Source of the DNA: DATBQN01 sp963755825
GTDB lineage: Bacteria; Acidobacteriota; Thermoanaerobaculia; Multivoradales; UBA5704
NCBI GenBank assembly: GCA_963755825.1
Contig: CAVWLA010000003.1
Coordinates: 2,790,001-2,854,000 of the forward strand
DNA length: 64,000 bases
Direction: 5' to 3'
Shown here: positions 35,084-43,225 of the stretch, one piece after another
How the letters are laid out: each line of letters opens with the position of its first letter
Position numbering within the stretch: position 1 is the stretch's first letter
Made by a program: the position numbers and the translations under genes
The notes under the pieces: generated by a model
Told to the model about the DNA's origin: nothing
What the model saw: only the letters and a program-made list of their open reading frames with translations
Databases searched by the model: none

Positions 35084-35577
35084 CCGCCGCGCCGCCCGCG
35101 CTCGCTTCCGATACCGCGGCCGCCCTCGAGCTCGATCCGGCCGAGCGCGACCTCTTGCAGCTCGAGATCGCCGCGCTCGCCGCCGCGGTGTCGGAAGGCT
35201 CGGCGCGCGGGCGCTACGCCGAGCTGGCGGCGGCGGTCGGCGAAGGGCGGGTTTCGGGCGAGCCTCTGGCGGCGCTCGAGGGAGTCCTCGAGCTCACTCT
35301 CGGCACCGGCCGCGCGCGTCGGCTCCACGGCCCGGAGGGCGAGCGGCAGCTCCTCCGCCTCTATCAGCAGACGCCGCGCGGCGCCGCCATCGCCGAGCGC
35401 ACCGGCGCCGCCAACCGCGCCCTCGGCGCCCTCGCCGGCCAGACTCTCCACGGCATCTCCTTCACCGCCCTCGGCCCCGGCGTCTACCGTCTGGAGATCG
35501 CGACCGACCGCTGCCAGCTCACCCTCGAAACCGGCCGTCTCGGGGTGACCGTCGACAGCGTGGGAGTCGACCTGTAG
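35080..35577 (+). CDS. Conserved-context hypothetical protein in the sulfur operon
   Basis: 165 residues from a GTG that overlaps the cysH stop (GTGA). I do not recognise a family. The first ~100 residues are helical and acidic (LELDPAERDLLQLEIAALAA), including a LYQQTPRGAAIAER stretch; the last ~50 look like a beta-rich ending (GQTLHGISFTALGPGVYRLE). No signal peptide, no Cys pair. Tight coupling to cysH suggests an accessory role in sulfate assimilation, for example electron delivery or regulation, but that is only inferred. Confidence 0.65.
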   Translation: MTAAPPALASDTAAALELDPAERDLLQLEIAALAAAVSEGSARGRYAELAAAVGEGRVSGEPLAALEGVLELTLGTGRARRLHGPEGERQLLRLYQQTPRGAAIAERTGAANRALGALAGQTLHGISFTALGPGVYRLEIATDRCQLTLETGRLGVTVDSVGVDL

Positions 35578-35641
35578 TGGCCCTCCGGCAGCGCTCTCTC
35601 GCGATGGGAATGGCTGCTCGTCGTCTTGGCACCGAGCCCTC

Positions 35642-36355
35642 GTGAGCTACTACCCGGTCTTTCTCGACCTGCGCGGCCGGCGGGCGGTGGTCCTCGGCGG
35701 CGGCGCGCTCGCCGAGGACAAGGCGCGCGGCCTCCTCGCCGCCGGCGCCGCGGTGACGGTCGTCGCCGTCGAGTTGACCGCCGGGCTCGCCGCGCTCGCC
35801 GCGGCGGGGGCGCTCGCCTGGCAGGCGCGGGACTATCGGCCCGGCGATCTCGCCGGCGCCTGGCTCGCCATCGCCGCCGGGCTGCCGCCGGCGGCCGCTG
35901 CTGCCGCGGCGCGCGAGGCCGCGGCGCGCGGCATCTTCCTCAACTCGGTCGACGATCTCGCCAACTCGAGCTTCATCGCCGCCGCCGTCGTCCGCCGCGG
36001 CGACCTCGCGGTCGCTATCTCGACCTCCGGCAAGGCGCCGGCCCTCGCCGTCCGCCTGCGCCAGCGCCTGGAGCGCGAGCTGGGCGACGAGCACGCCCGC
36101 TTCCTCGACCTCGCCGGCAGCGTCCGCGCGCCGCTCGTCGCCCGGCATCCGGACTTCGGCGAGCGCCGCGAGCTCTGGTACCGCCTCGTCGACTCCGACG
36201 TCCTCGACCTCCTGCGCCGGGGCGACGAGCCGTCGGCGCGCCGCCGCTTCGCGGAGATCCTCGGCATCGAGCCGGCCGCCGGCCCGCGAGCAGCCACCGA
36301 GCCGGGCGGTCCGGGCGAGCTGCCGGCTGCCGCTTGCGGCGCCGTCGGCCGATGA
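35642..36355 (+). CDS. Precorrin-2 dehydrogenase / sirohydrochlorin ferrochelatase
   Basis: 237 residues, GTG start. CysG N-terminal domain: YYPVFLDLRGRRAVVLGGG for NAD binding, then FLNSVDDLANSSFIAAAVVR and ISTSGKAPALAVRLRQRLE, the last being the typical active-site region. It oxidises precorrin-2 to sirohydrochlorin and inserts iron. The methyltransferase that feeds it is a separate gene immediately downstream (ATGA overlap), so together they equal E. coli CysG split in two. The C-terminal ~25 residues are Pro/Gly/Ala-rich and dispensable-looking. Confidence 0.9.
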   Translation: MSYYPVFLDLRGRRAVVLGGGALAEDKARGLLAAGAAVTVVAVELTAGLAALAAAGALAWQARDYRPGDLAGAWLAIAAGLPPAAAAAAAREAAARGIFLNSVDDLANSSFIAAAVVRRGDLAVAISTSGKAPALAVRLRQRLERELGDEHARFLDLAGSVRAPLVARHPDFGERRELWYRLVDSDVLDLLRRGDEPSARRRFAEILGIEPAAGPRAATEPGGPGELPAAACGAVGR

Positions 36356-37161
36356 GCGGCACCGTCTATCTCGTCGGCGCCGGTCCCGGCGATCCGGACC
36401 TGCTCACGATCCGCGGCCTGCGCTGCCTCGAGCGCGCCGACGTCGTCGTCTACGACCGCCTGCTCGATCCCCGCCTGCTCGATCTGGCGCCGCGCCGGGC
36501 GCGGCGCATCTATGCCGGCAAGAGCCCCGGCCGCCACGCGCTGCGCCAGGACGAGATCGACGCGCTCCTCGTCCGCCACGCGCGCGCCGGCCGCGTCGTC
36601 GTGCGGTTGAAGGGCGGCGACCCGTTCGTCTTCGGCCGCGGCGGCGAGGAGGCCCTCGCCTGCGCCGCGGCCGGCGTCGCCTGGGAGGCGGTGCCGGGGG
36701 TGACGAGCGCCGTCGCAGTCCCCGCCCTCGCCGGCATCCCGCTCACCCACCGCGGCGTCGCCGCCTCCTTCGCCGTCGCGACCGGCCACGCCGCGGGCGA
36801 GGCGGGAGACGGCCACGACTGGGGCGCCCTCGCCCGCATCGACACCCTGGTCGTCCTCATGGGAGCCGCCCGCCTCGCCGAGATCGCCGCGCTGCTCATC
36901 TCGCACGGCCGCTCCGCGGACACCCCGGCGGCGGCGATCGAGCGCGGCACGCTGCCGGGCTCGCGGCTGCTCGAGGGCACGCTCGCGACGCTCCCCGGCA
37001 TCGCCGAGCGCGCCGGGCTCGTCTCGCCGGCGACCCTGGTCGTCGGCGAGGTCGTGCGCCTGCGCGAAAGGCTCGCGGCCGGTGCGCCGCGGGCCCCGGC
37101 CATCTCCATCGCCGCGGACGACGAGCGCGGCGCCTGTCCGCGGGCGGGCGCCGCGACCTGA
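36352..37161 (+). CDS. cobA: Uroporphyrinogen-III C-methyltransferase
   Basis: 269 residues. SAM-dependent tetrapyrrole methylase: GTVYLVGAGPGDPDLLTIRG, VVYDRLLDPRLL, VRLKGGDPFVFGRGGEEALA, AVPGVTSAVAVPALAGIPLT, all family hallmarks. It makes precorrin-2, the precursor of siroheme for the sulfite reductase at the head of the operon. ATG at 36352 overlaps the previous TGA. It is the last gene of the sulfur operon. Confidence 0.93.
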   Translation: MSGTVYLVGAGPGDPDLLTIRGLRCLERADVVVYDRLLDPRLLDLAPRRARRIYAGKSPGRHALRQDEIDALLVRHARAGRVVVRLKGGDPFVFGRGGEEALACAAAGVAWEAVPGVTSAVAVPALAGIPLTHRGVAASFAVATGHAAGEAGDGHDWGALARIDTLVVLMGAARLAEIAALLISHGRSADTPAAAIERGTLPGSRLLEGTLATLPGIAERAGLVSPATLVVGEVVRLRERLAAGAPRAPAISIAADDERGACPRAGAAT

Positions 37162-37225
37162 CAGGTCTTCAACCCACGCCGACCCCACGCCGTAACTTCC
37201 CCTCCGCCCGCGCATATCTAGGGCG

Positions 37226-37810
37226 ATGGAGATCTTCGGACAGGCCCAACCAGGAATGATGCAGGGCGCGGCGGCGAGGCAGGCAGCTGCCGGTCGCGAG
37301 CGGTCTCGTGCGAAGCTCGCCGAGCGGGACGGCACCATGACCGACTTCAGCGCCCTCTATCAGAAGTACGCGCCGGACGTCTTCCGCTTCTCGCTCTACC
37401 TCTCTGGCGAGCGGAGCGAAGCGGAGGACATCACGGCGGAGACCTTCGTCCGCGTCTGGGCCTCGCCCGAGCGGATCGAGATGGCGACCGTCAAGGGTTA
37501 CCTCTTCACCATCGCGCGGAACCTCTTCCTGCAGGGCCTGCGCAAGCGGCCGCGGCAGGTCGAGCTCGACCCCGAGCGCGAGCCGAGCGACGGCAGGGCG
37601 AGCCCGGCGGCCGTCGCGGAGCACAAGGCGGAGCTTCGCGCAGTGGTCGCCGGGATGCAGAAGCTGCCCGAGGTGGATCGCGCCGTTCTGCTGATGCGGG
37701 CCGTCGACGGCATGCCCTACGAGGAGATCGCACGGGTGCTGGGCATCTCCCTCGGCGCCGCCAAAGTGAAGGTCCACCGCGCGAGGCGGGAATTGATGGG
37801 CCTGCGCTGA
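37226..37810 (+). CDS. ECF sigma factor (second)
   Basis: 194 residues. Region 2 from about 40 to 105 (YQKYAPDVFRFSLYLSGERS, AEDITAETFVRVWAS) and region 4 from about 135 to 194 (LPEVDRAVLLMRAVDGMPYE, IARVLGISLGAAKVKVHRAR). The first 37 residues are not sigma-like; ATG at 37337 (MTDFSALYQKY) gives a standard 157-residue ECF factor and may be the true start. The next gene, 41 bases on, is a small membrane protein in the anti-sigma position. Confidence 0.88.
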   Translation: MEIFGQAQPGMMQGAAARQAAAGRERSRAKLAERDGTMTDFSALYQKYAPDVFRFSLYLSGERSEAEDITAETFVRVWASPERIEMATVKGYLFTIARNLFLQGLRKRPRQVELDPEREPSDGRASPAAVAEHKAELRAVVAGMQKLPEVDRAVLLMRAVDGMPYEEIARVLGISLGAAKVKVHRARRELMGLR

Positions 37811-37851
37811 GCGGCTCTCGCCTGCAGAGACCACGAAACGGAGGAAAGCGA

Positions 37852-38286
37852 ATGGACATCCCAAGAGAAGTCGTCCTGGACCTGCTGCCGCTCTACCTGG
37901 CGGGCGAGGGAAGCCCAGCGACGCGAGAGCTCGTCGAGAGCTATCTGCAGAAGGACCCCGAGCTGGCCGAGAGCACCCGCCGGCAATGGGCGGAGAACCT
38001 CGCGCTGCCGGGGCACTCCGAGCTCCCTCTGGACCTCGAGCTCAAGTCGCTCCACCGCACCCGCAAGCTCCTCGGCTGGCAGCGCTGGCTGCTCGGCATC
38101 GGCATCGGCCTCGTTGTGCTCTTGTTCAGCGACCAGAATTCCTGGCAGGGAGCGCACGATGCGCTGTTCAGCAACGATACCCCCTTGACCCGTAACTATC
38201 CTCCCCTCTTCGGCATCTTCGTGGCGATCTGCGCCGTCTGCTGGATCGCCTACCTCCTCATCCGCCGGCGCCTGCGAACGAGCTGA
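37852..38286 (+). CDS. Putative membrane anti-sigma factor without zinc ligands
   Basis: 144 residues. The N-terminus (VVLDLLPLYLAGEGSPATRE, LVESYLQKDPELAES) has the helical outline of the anti-sigma ZAS domain, but the His-x3-Cys-x2-Cys motif is absent. Two TM segments follow (WLLGIGIGLVVLLFS and LFGIFVAICAVCWIAYLLI). A strong GGAGGAAA ribosome site precedes the ATG. Position right after an ECF sigma gene supports the role; zinc-free ASD variants are known. Confidence 0.72.
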   Translation: MDIPREVVLDLLPLYLAGEGSPATRELVESYLQKDPELAESTRRQWAENLALPGHSELPLDLELKSLHRTRKLLGWQRWLLGIGIGLVVLLFSDQNSWQGAHDALFSNDTPLTRNYPPLFGIFVAICAVCWIAYLLIRRRLRTS

Positions 38287-38432
38287 TCCGCCGCCGCCAA
38301 CGCCCGCTCTACCGAGAATCGCCGCGAAGCCGTGGCCATCTCGATAGAAATCTCGCCGGCAAGCACCCTGCTGGAGTTGCCCCGTTTTCGTGGACACCTT
38401 GCCCCTTTCTTAGGTGAGAAAGGAGTTTCACG

Positions 38433-38720
38433 ATGGGCAAGAGTCGTACGCGCCGGAGTTCCGTCGTCAGATGGTTGAGCTGGTTCGAGCGGCCGGGAGC
38501 CGGTGCAGCTGGCCAAGGAGTTCGAGCCGACCGCGACCGCGATCCGGAACTGGGTCAAGCAGGCAGATATCGATGAAGGTCGACGCAAAGACGGTCTGAC
38601 GAGCGCCGAGCGCGAGGAGCTGCATCGGCTGCAGCGGGAGAACCGGCAGTTGCGTGAAGATCGGGAGATCTTGGCAAAAGCCGCGGCCTGGTTTGCTCGG
38701 GAGACCGGACCGGTCCCACC
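38433..38720 (+). pseudogene. IS3-family orfA remnant
   Basis: The initiating ATG at 38433 has an AAAGGAG site but reads into a wrong frame. The correct product appears in pieces: SYAPEFRRQMVELVRAAGS near 38442-38500, then, after a one-base shift, QLAKEFEPTATAIRNWVKQA and the leucine zipper LTSAEREELHRLQRENRQLR up to about 38700. At least two frameshifts are needed, so it is inactive. Confidence 0.75.
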
Positions 38721-38735
38721 GCGGGATTCGGATTC

Positions 38736-39428
38736 GTGAGAGCCAACCAGGCCTCCTTCTCGGTGCACAGGATGTGTCGCCTGCTGGGTGTCTCCTCCAA
38801 GCGGCTTCTACGCGTGGTCGACTCGTCCACGGTCGAAGCGGGCGCAGGCGGAAGAGGCGTTACCGGTCGAGATTCGGGCGATTCATCAGCGGTCGCGGGG
38901 GACCTACGGAGCTCCGCCGATCCACGCCGAGTTAGCCGCTGAGGCACTCGCGTCGGCCGCAAACGGGTAGCCTGCCTGATGCGAGGAGCCGATCTGCACG
39001 GCGTCAGCCGTCGTCGACAGTTCGGCACGACCGTGCGCGACCGTGATCGGCGGCCGGCACCGGACCTGGTCGACCGACAATTCACCGCCGAGGGCCCGGA
39101 TCAGCTCTGGGTCGCCGACATCACCTACATCCCGACCCTGTCGGGGGTCCTCTATCTTGCCGTCGTGCTCGACGTCTGGAGCCGCCGCGTGGTGGGGTGG
39201 GCGATGGCTGGTCATCCGGACCGAGCTGGTGCTGGAGGCGCTCAATATGGCTCTCAGGCAACGGCGGCCGACCGAGGTCTTTCATCACTCCGATCAGGGA
39301 ACGCAGTACACCTCGATCGCCTTCGGCTCACGCTGCCGTGAGGCCGGAGTCCGCCCATCGATGGGCTCGGTCGGGGACCGCTTCGACAACGCGATGTGCG
39401 AGAGCTTCTTCGCCACTCTCGAGAGCCG
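38736..39428 (+). pseudogene. IS3-family orfB (DDE transposase) remnant
   Basis: Pieces in three frames: VRANQASFSVHRMCRLLGVS, GFYAWSTRPRSKRAQAEEAL with IHQRSRGTYGAPPIHAELA, then DQLWVADITYIPTLSGVLYL with the first Asp, HHSDQGTQYTSIAF with the second Asp, and GDRFDNAMCESFFATLE with the catalytic Glu. Frameshifts lie near 38800, 38950 and 39220. The C-terminus is cut off. Not functional. Confidence 0.8.
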
Positions 39429-39429
39429 C

Positions 39430-39600
39430 GCAGGCGCTGCGCGAGTCTCTCGGGCTCTGCGCGGGTCGCTTAACGATTGGGAGACTCGCTAATGAGGTGA
39501 GCGGCTCGCGCTGGCGCTGTGCGGCTCGCGCAGAGGCTGTGCGGCCCGCTCAGGAATCGCACAACCCCGCTCACGCGGTGAGCAGCTCGCTGCGCGGGGA
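39430..39600. repeat. Cluster of imperfect ~20-bp repeats
   Basis: About seven degenerate units of the type GCTGTGCGGCTCGCGCAG follow each other between the IS remnant and vapC (for example CGCTGTGCGGCTCGCGCAG near 39515 and GGCTGTGCGGCCCGCTCAG near 39535). GTGAGCGG near 39497 and CCGCTCAC near 39567 are inverted. Irregular spacing and drift rule out a CRISPR. Origin unknown. Confidence 0.5.
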
Positions 39601-39617
39601 CGGATACAGCTCTCGCT

Positions 39618-40037
39618 TCACCCTTCCTCTCGGCCCGGGGCGAGGATCACGAGCCGAGGAAAGTAGGTGCGGTATCGCCGGGCATCGCGGGTCAACAGTG
39701 CCAAGCCGGCCACGGCGGCGTGAGCGCCGATGTAAAAGTCCGGCAATGGAGAACGGCGCGCGCCTCCTCGCTGGCGATAGGCGAGAAAGCACCTGCCCGC
39801 TAGAAAGGCAGCCTCCCAGGGCAGAGGATCCCGGCGGAAGGAGTCCGCCGGCAAGACCTCGTCGAGCTCTTCGATGCGTCTGAAGCCGACGGAGACCTCC
39901 GCATAGATGAGGGGGTTGATCACCAGCATGCCGACCTCGGCGCAGCGCGCGAGCATGGAGGACGACCAGTCCCCCCACCGAGAGTCCGCCGTCACCACGT
40001 CGAGGATCACGTTGCTGTCGACGAGAACACCGCTCAT
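39618..40037 (-). CDS. vapC: VapC PIN-domain toxin
   Basis: 139 residues. PIN ribonuclease fold: VLVDSNVILDVVT with Asp7, NPLIYAEVSVGF with Glu47 area, PLPDFYIGAHAAVAG with the third acid, and LLTRDARRYRTYFP with the fourth. VapC toxins cut tRNA or rRNA. Start codon overlaps the stop of the antitoxin gene (40034-40037), the classical vapBC coupling. It lies beside a dead insertion sequence. Confidence 0.88.
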   Translation of the reverse strand: MSGVLVDSNVILDVVTADSRWGDWSSSMLARCAEVGMLVINPLIYAEVSVGFRRIEELDEVLPADSFRRDPLPWEAAFLAGRCFLAYRQRGGARRSPLPDFYIGAHAAVAGLALLTRDARRYRTYFPRLVILAPGREEG

Positions 40038-40267
40038 CGCTTGGGGCGTGTCAAAGCCATGATCTCCTCGGTGCTCAGACCCGACGTGGCTCGTCCCCGC
40101 ATCCGTTCGAGCAGCTTCTGCCCCCGGCCGCCAGCCACCCTTTCGTCCCGGAGAATCCGTACGCCATCGCCGTCCACCTCGAAGCGAACCTCGGTATTCG
40201 GCAAGAGCCCCGCGCGCTCTCGAATCTCAATCGGGATGGTGACCTGCCCTTTGCTGGTGATGCGCAT
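40034..40267 (-). CDS. vapB: VapB/AbrB-type antitoxin
   Basis: 77 residues. An AbrB/MazE swapped-hairpin domain starts the protein (MRITSKGQVTIPIEIRERAG, then VRFEVDGDGVRIL), and a C-terminal tail (GLSTEEIMALTRPKR) would occupy the toxin active site. ATG at 40267 follows GGAGGG. An in-frame ATG at 40294 is an alternative. The complex with VapC normally represses this promoter. Confidence 0.86.
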   Translation of the reverse strand: MRITSKGQVTIPIEIRERAGLLPNTEVRFEVDGDGVRILRDERVAGGRGQKLLERMRGRATSGLSTEEIMALTRPKR

Positions 40268-40386
40268 GTGCCCTCCAGGGGTGGTAAGAGTCATACTCTC
40301 TAGATTCTTACCAGGTCGATCGCGACTGTCAATCCGCTGCGAGGTCTGCTCAGCGAGGGCCGCGCTGGTTCCTCGGTTTCGCCAGC

Positions 40387-40908
40387 TCAGCCGGAGGCAG
40401 GGGCCATGGCCTTTGGTCTCACCAGGAGGGCCGGTGGGTTTCCGTCCACGATCGTCCAGGTGCAGTTGAAGGCTTCGCAGATCCCGTTCATGATGCCGCT
40501 GAGCTTCCCTCTGTCGCTGATGGAAAGGTTGCCCCTTAAGTTCTTGTCGAGAACCAACGCAGCACCTACCTGACGAGCGCAGCTCTGGAGGATCTCTTGG
40601 AGAGGCGCGTTCCTGACCTCGACCTCGACGATCGAGTCTCTCAGCGAAACGGCCCCCTTCGAGGGCGCGTCGGCGGCGGGCCGGGGGAAGACCGTACCCA
40701 GATACCAGAAGACGGCGATCACGACAGCGATCCAGAATCCCAGCAGCGCGATCAGCCTGAGCAGGCGGAAGGCCAGGTTCTGCGGCAGCCTGGGAAAGAT
40801 CGGAAGCTTGAGAATCGCCAGATACAACCCGAAGAGCGCGGCGATCACGAGAGCGGTCAACCCGATCGGGCTGGTCACGTGCGCTGCCAGCCGGAGGATC
40901 GCGTCCAT
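40387..40908 (-). CDS. Membrane-anchored STN-like domain protein (1)
   Basis: 173 residues. Two hydrophobic segments lie in the first 90 residues (SPIGLTALVIAALFGLYLAI and LLRLIALLGFWIAVVIAVFW). The outside part (about 105-165) resembles a secretin/TonB short N-terminal (STN) domain: IVEVEVRNAPLQEILQSCAR, GAALVLDKNLRGNLSISD, ending with ICEAFNCTWTIVDGNPPALL. The C-x4-C in CEAFNC is shared with the paralogue upstream and could be a disulfide. An AAGGAG site precedes ATG 40908. Last gene of a four-gene set; function unknown. Confidence 0.7.
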   Translation of the reverse strand: MDAILRLAAHVTSPIGLTALVIAALFGLYLAILKLPIFPRLPQNLAFRLLRLIALLGFWIAVVIAVFWYLGTVFPRPAADAPSKGAVSLRDSIVEVEVRNAPLQEILQSCARQVGAALVLDKNLRGNLSISDRGKLSGIMNGICEAFNCTWTIVDGNPPALLVRPKAMAPASG

Positions 40909-41042
40909 TCCTTGTCTCCTTGAATGCAGCCAAATCGCGCCGGGGAGGCGGCGCGATCCCACGCCCTACGACGCGAGAAATCAGAGAGCTCCGCCCGGAG
41001 CTTATGCGAAGGAGATGTGCGGTGAGGAGGCCAGCCCTCGGG

Positions 41043-41447
41043 CTAGCTCTTGGTGCGGTCGGCAGGCGGCGGGCTCGACCTCTTGACGACCAGCGCCGGC
41101 GTCGCACCCGTGGAGAACGTCCAGTTGCAGGAGTATGCGGTGCAGAAATCGTTCATCAGGTCGGCGAGCTTCGCGTTCTTGGTTTCCAGCGAGACTGTGC
41201 CCGTCAGGTTCGGATCGAGGGCGAGGACCGCGCCGGATTGCGAGGCGACGTCGCGCAGCACGGTGCTGATGTCGGCGTTGCGGGCCTGAACCGTGATCTT
41301 CGGCTGGTGGGCCGGCGCCGCGGCGGTCGCCAGCTTCCACACCGCCATTCCGACGACGAGCAGTGCCACGATGGCGGCGAGCGCCAGGAGGCGGCGGTTC
41401 GAGGGGAGAGTCGGAGTGCCCGGCAGGGTGATCGTGTGGTGGGACAT
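41043..41447 (-). CDS. Membrane-anchored STN-like domain protein (2)
   Basis: 134 residues. One N-terminal TM (LLALAAIVALLVVGMAVWKL) and an STN-like domain: ITVQARNADISTVLRDVASQ, GAVLALDPNLTGTVSLETKN, FCTAYSCNWTFSTGATPALV. It is a paralogue of the next gene (shared order of motifs, C-x4-C followed by NWT/TWT). Normally STN domains belong to secretins or TonB-dependent transducers; here the domain stands alone and is anchored in the inner membrane. No secretin gene is nearby. Confidence 0.7.
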   Translation of the reverse strand: MSHHTITLPGTPTLPSNRRLLALAAIVALLVVGMAVWKLATAAAPAHQPKITVQARNADISTVLRDVASQSGAVLALDPNLTGTVSLETKNAKLADLMNDFCTAYSCNWTFSTGATPALVVKRSSPPPADRTKS

Positions 41448-41468
41448 TTCGCTCTCCTGTCCTTCGCC

Positions 41469-42569
41469 TCAATGGTTGAACAGGCGCGCGCTCGTGAGCT
41501 CACGCCAATCGGCCTGTTCGACCGCATTCCAGGCGATCGACCACCGGCCCTCGTTACCGCGAGCCCCTGCAATGTAGAGGCCGTCGCGGCCTCCCGCCAT
41601 GCTGAGCTCCCCATCGGCCGCGAGCGGCAGGGTCACGCTCTCGACCGCGCCGCGCGCCTCGTCGACCCGCGCGAGCTCGGTGTTGCCACCCGTCAGCGAT
41701 CGATCGAGGACGAGATACAGCTTCCCGTCGGGTGCGGTCGTCAGGCCGCGAATCCCGAGCTGGGCGGAGAATACACCGACTTTCGCATTCTCCGTGTCAT
41801 AGCCCTTCCCGCGGAGCTGATCGCGGAAGGCGGCGAGCATTCCCTTCTGGTCCCGATATCTCGCGGTTCCCGTGCCGAGGACGACCTGCAGATCGGGCTT
41901 CCCCGCCGGCGAGTAGCGGACGATGCGGCCGAGGTAGGGATAGCTCGCCCACAGCCGTCCGGCTCCGTCCGTCGCCAAGCGGACCGTATGCTCCGCGAAG
42001 AGCGCGTCCATGGCGTCGTGGTCGCGCGACCGATCGGGAAGCTGGCCGGCGACGAACGTCGTCCAGCCCGCGCCGTCCGCCTTGAGGATCAGCGGCGGTC
42101 GCGCGGCAGGCGCCGCCTGCCGCAGGCCGCCGACCCGCATCGGCAGGACCGCGGCGACGGCCTCCCCGCCGACGAAGCCGACCGAGCTGACGAGCCAGCC
42201 GGTGTCCGGCAGCGCCTCGGTCCGCCCGCCGTCGAGCGAGACGACGCGGTTCGCCGCCAACACGATCCAGCGACCGTCGGGCGCCATCGCGGTGCTCGTC
42301 ATCTCGCCTTCGACGATCGCCGAGCGCTGGAGAAGGCGCGGGGCGGCGGCGCGGCGGTTGGAGATCGGAAAGACCTCCAGGGTGTCGCCGCGTAGGAGGT
42401 AGACGTTCCCCAGGCGATCGGCGTGGATCGCCTGCGGCGCCGTGAAGGAGAGCTCAGCGGCGAAGGAGCTGGTCTGCAGGGTGTTGGGATTTCGCGAGAT
42501 ACCGAGGAGGGCGAGGCTGGTCGCGACGATCGCCAGGGCGAGGCAGAGCTTCGTTCGTTTCAGCGGCAT
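41469..42569 (-). CDS. Signal-anchored propeller-like protein of unknown function
   Basis: 366 residues. An N-terminal signal anchor (LCLALAIVATSLALLGIS) precedes repeated beta-rich blocks with NHL/propeller flavour: PQAIHADRLGNVYLLRGDTL, STAMAPDGRWIVLAANRVVS, RLATDGAGRLWASYPYLGRI, GLTTAPDGKLYLVLDRSLTG, GELSMAGGRDGLYIAGARGN. The recurring xxxDGxLY/W pattern suggests five to six blades. No catalytic motif seen. It sits between the small Cys peptide (10-base overlap upstream) and two STN-like proteins, probably one operon. Confidence 0.65.
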   Translation of the reverse strand: MPLKRTKLCLALAIVATSLALLGISRNPNTLQTSSFAAELSFTAPQAIHADRLGNVYLLRGDTLEVFPISNRRAAAPRLLQRSAIVEGEMTSTAMAPDGRWIVLAANRVVSLDGGRTEALPDTGWLVSSVGFVGGEAVAAVLPMRVGGLRQAAPAARPPLILKADGAGWTTFVAGQLPDRSRDHDAMDALFAEHTVRLATDGAGRLWASYPYLGRIVRYSPAGKPDLQVVLGTGTARYRDQKGMLAAFRDQLRGKGYDTENAKVGVFSAQLGIRGLTTAPDGKLYLVLDRSLTGGNTELARVDEARGAVESVTLPLAADGELSMAGGRDGLYIAGARGNEGRWSIAWNAVEQADWRELTSARLFNH

Positions 42570-42742
42570 AGCCAGCCTCCGGGGAAGGTGCAGAAGGTTC
42601 CGCAGCTCTGGGTCGAGCCGTCGCTGTAGTAGACGACCACGTTGGCGTAACAGACCGCGTCGAGCACCGACGCGAGGACGCACAGGAGCCCGAGGAGAAC
42701 GAGCACTCGAACCGGCCTGCGCTGCAAGCTTCTCGTCTGCAT
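42560..42742 (-). CDS. Small exported or membrane peptide with four C-terminal Cys
   Basis: 60 residues from ATG at 42742. A basic start (MQTRSLQRRP) leads into a hydrophobic segment (VRVLVLLGLLCVLASVLDAV), then CYANVVVYYSDGSTQSCGTF and CTFPGGWLCR, four Cys in the last 30 residues. It overlaps the start of the propeller gene by 10 bases. No known family. Cys content and size could mean a disulfide-bonded small envelope protein or a peptide precursor. Start uncertain (ATG at 42760 also possible). Confidence 0.5.
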   Translation of the reverse strand: MQTRSLQRRPVRVLVLLGLLCVLASVLDAVCYANVVVYYSDGSTQSCGTFCTFPGGWLCR

Positions 42743-43225
42743 CGACACCCCCGTCACCATCCTCGACGGCGAGCGCTGCGCTCGCCGGGCGGGTCGGCGG
42801 TCAAGCGAGAACAACCGTGGTTAGTTGACGAAGCACCATAGCACGGATGTCCCGCCTGGAAACCCGGTCGCCAGCGGTTCTGGGTTGCTCGCCCACCGTC
42901 TGCGATCGAAGAGTCTCTAGAGGATGGGGTACGGCTCCGCGCTCATTCGTGACAGCTCTGGTAACGAATTTGTACCTCTGGAGGGACCGGCCGCGCCAGC
43001 CGAAGAGCTCCCCGATGCGCCCGCAACCCGCTCTTCGAGCTGGCGACGCCTCCCGCGCGGGTTCCTGAGCGGCTTGCCGGGTGAACGGCGGCGAAACCGA
43101 CTGGAGAAGAAAAATGCTCATGGCGTTATTTTTACTGGAGCTGGAGTATAAAAGAAGAATCGCGACAGTGCTAGTGAAACGGTGCCTGAAAAATTGTTGA
43201 GCCTGACCGCGGGAGACCCGAGAGC
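42743..43225. other. Intergenic region, possible minus-strand promoter
   Basis: About 480 bp. The stretch 43110-43190 is A/T-rich compared with everything around it and contains TATACT on the minus strand (near 43147), a possible -10 for the four-gene cassette; a good -35 was not found. Short frames on both strands here have no recognisable content. Confidence 0.35.

Larger units (their letters stand above)
38372..39428 (+). mobile_element. Degenerate IS3-family insertion sequence, right end lost
   Basis: The left end resembles an IS3 terminal repeat (TGGAGTTGCCCCGTTTTCGT at 38372). Fragments of orfA and orfB follow in several frames. The orfB match stops right after CESFFATLE near 39425; the expected last ~50 codons and right terminal repeat are missing, and a different repeat-rich sequence begins there. 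Confidence 0.8.

Noticed and set aside
39430..39600. Considered as a CRISPR array or integron attC sites
   Set aside because: Units are degenerate and of irregular spacing without unique spacers; no R-box pairs and no integrase or cas genes nearby.
42847..43151. Short plus-strand frames before the DedA gene
   Set aside because: No recognisable content and in an A/T-rich, promoter-like region.
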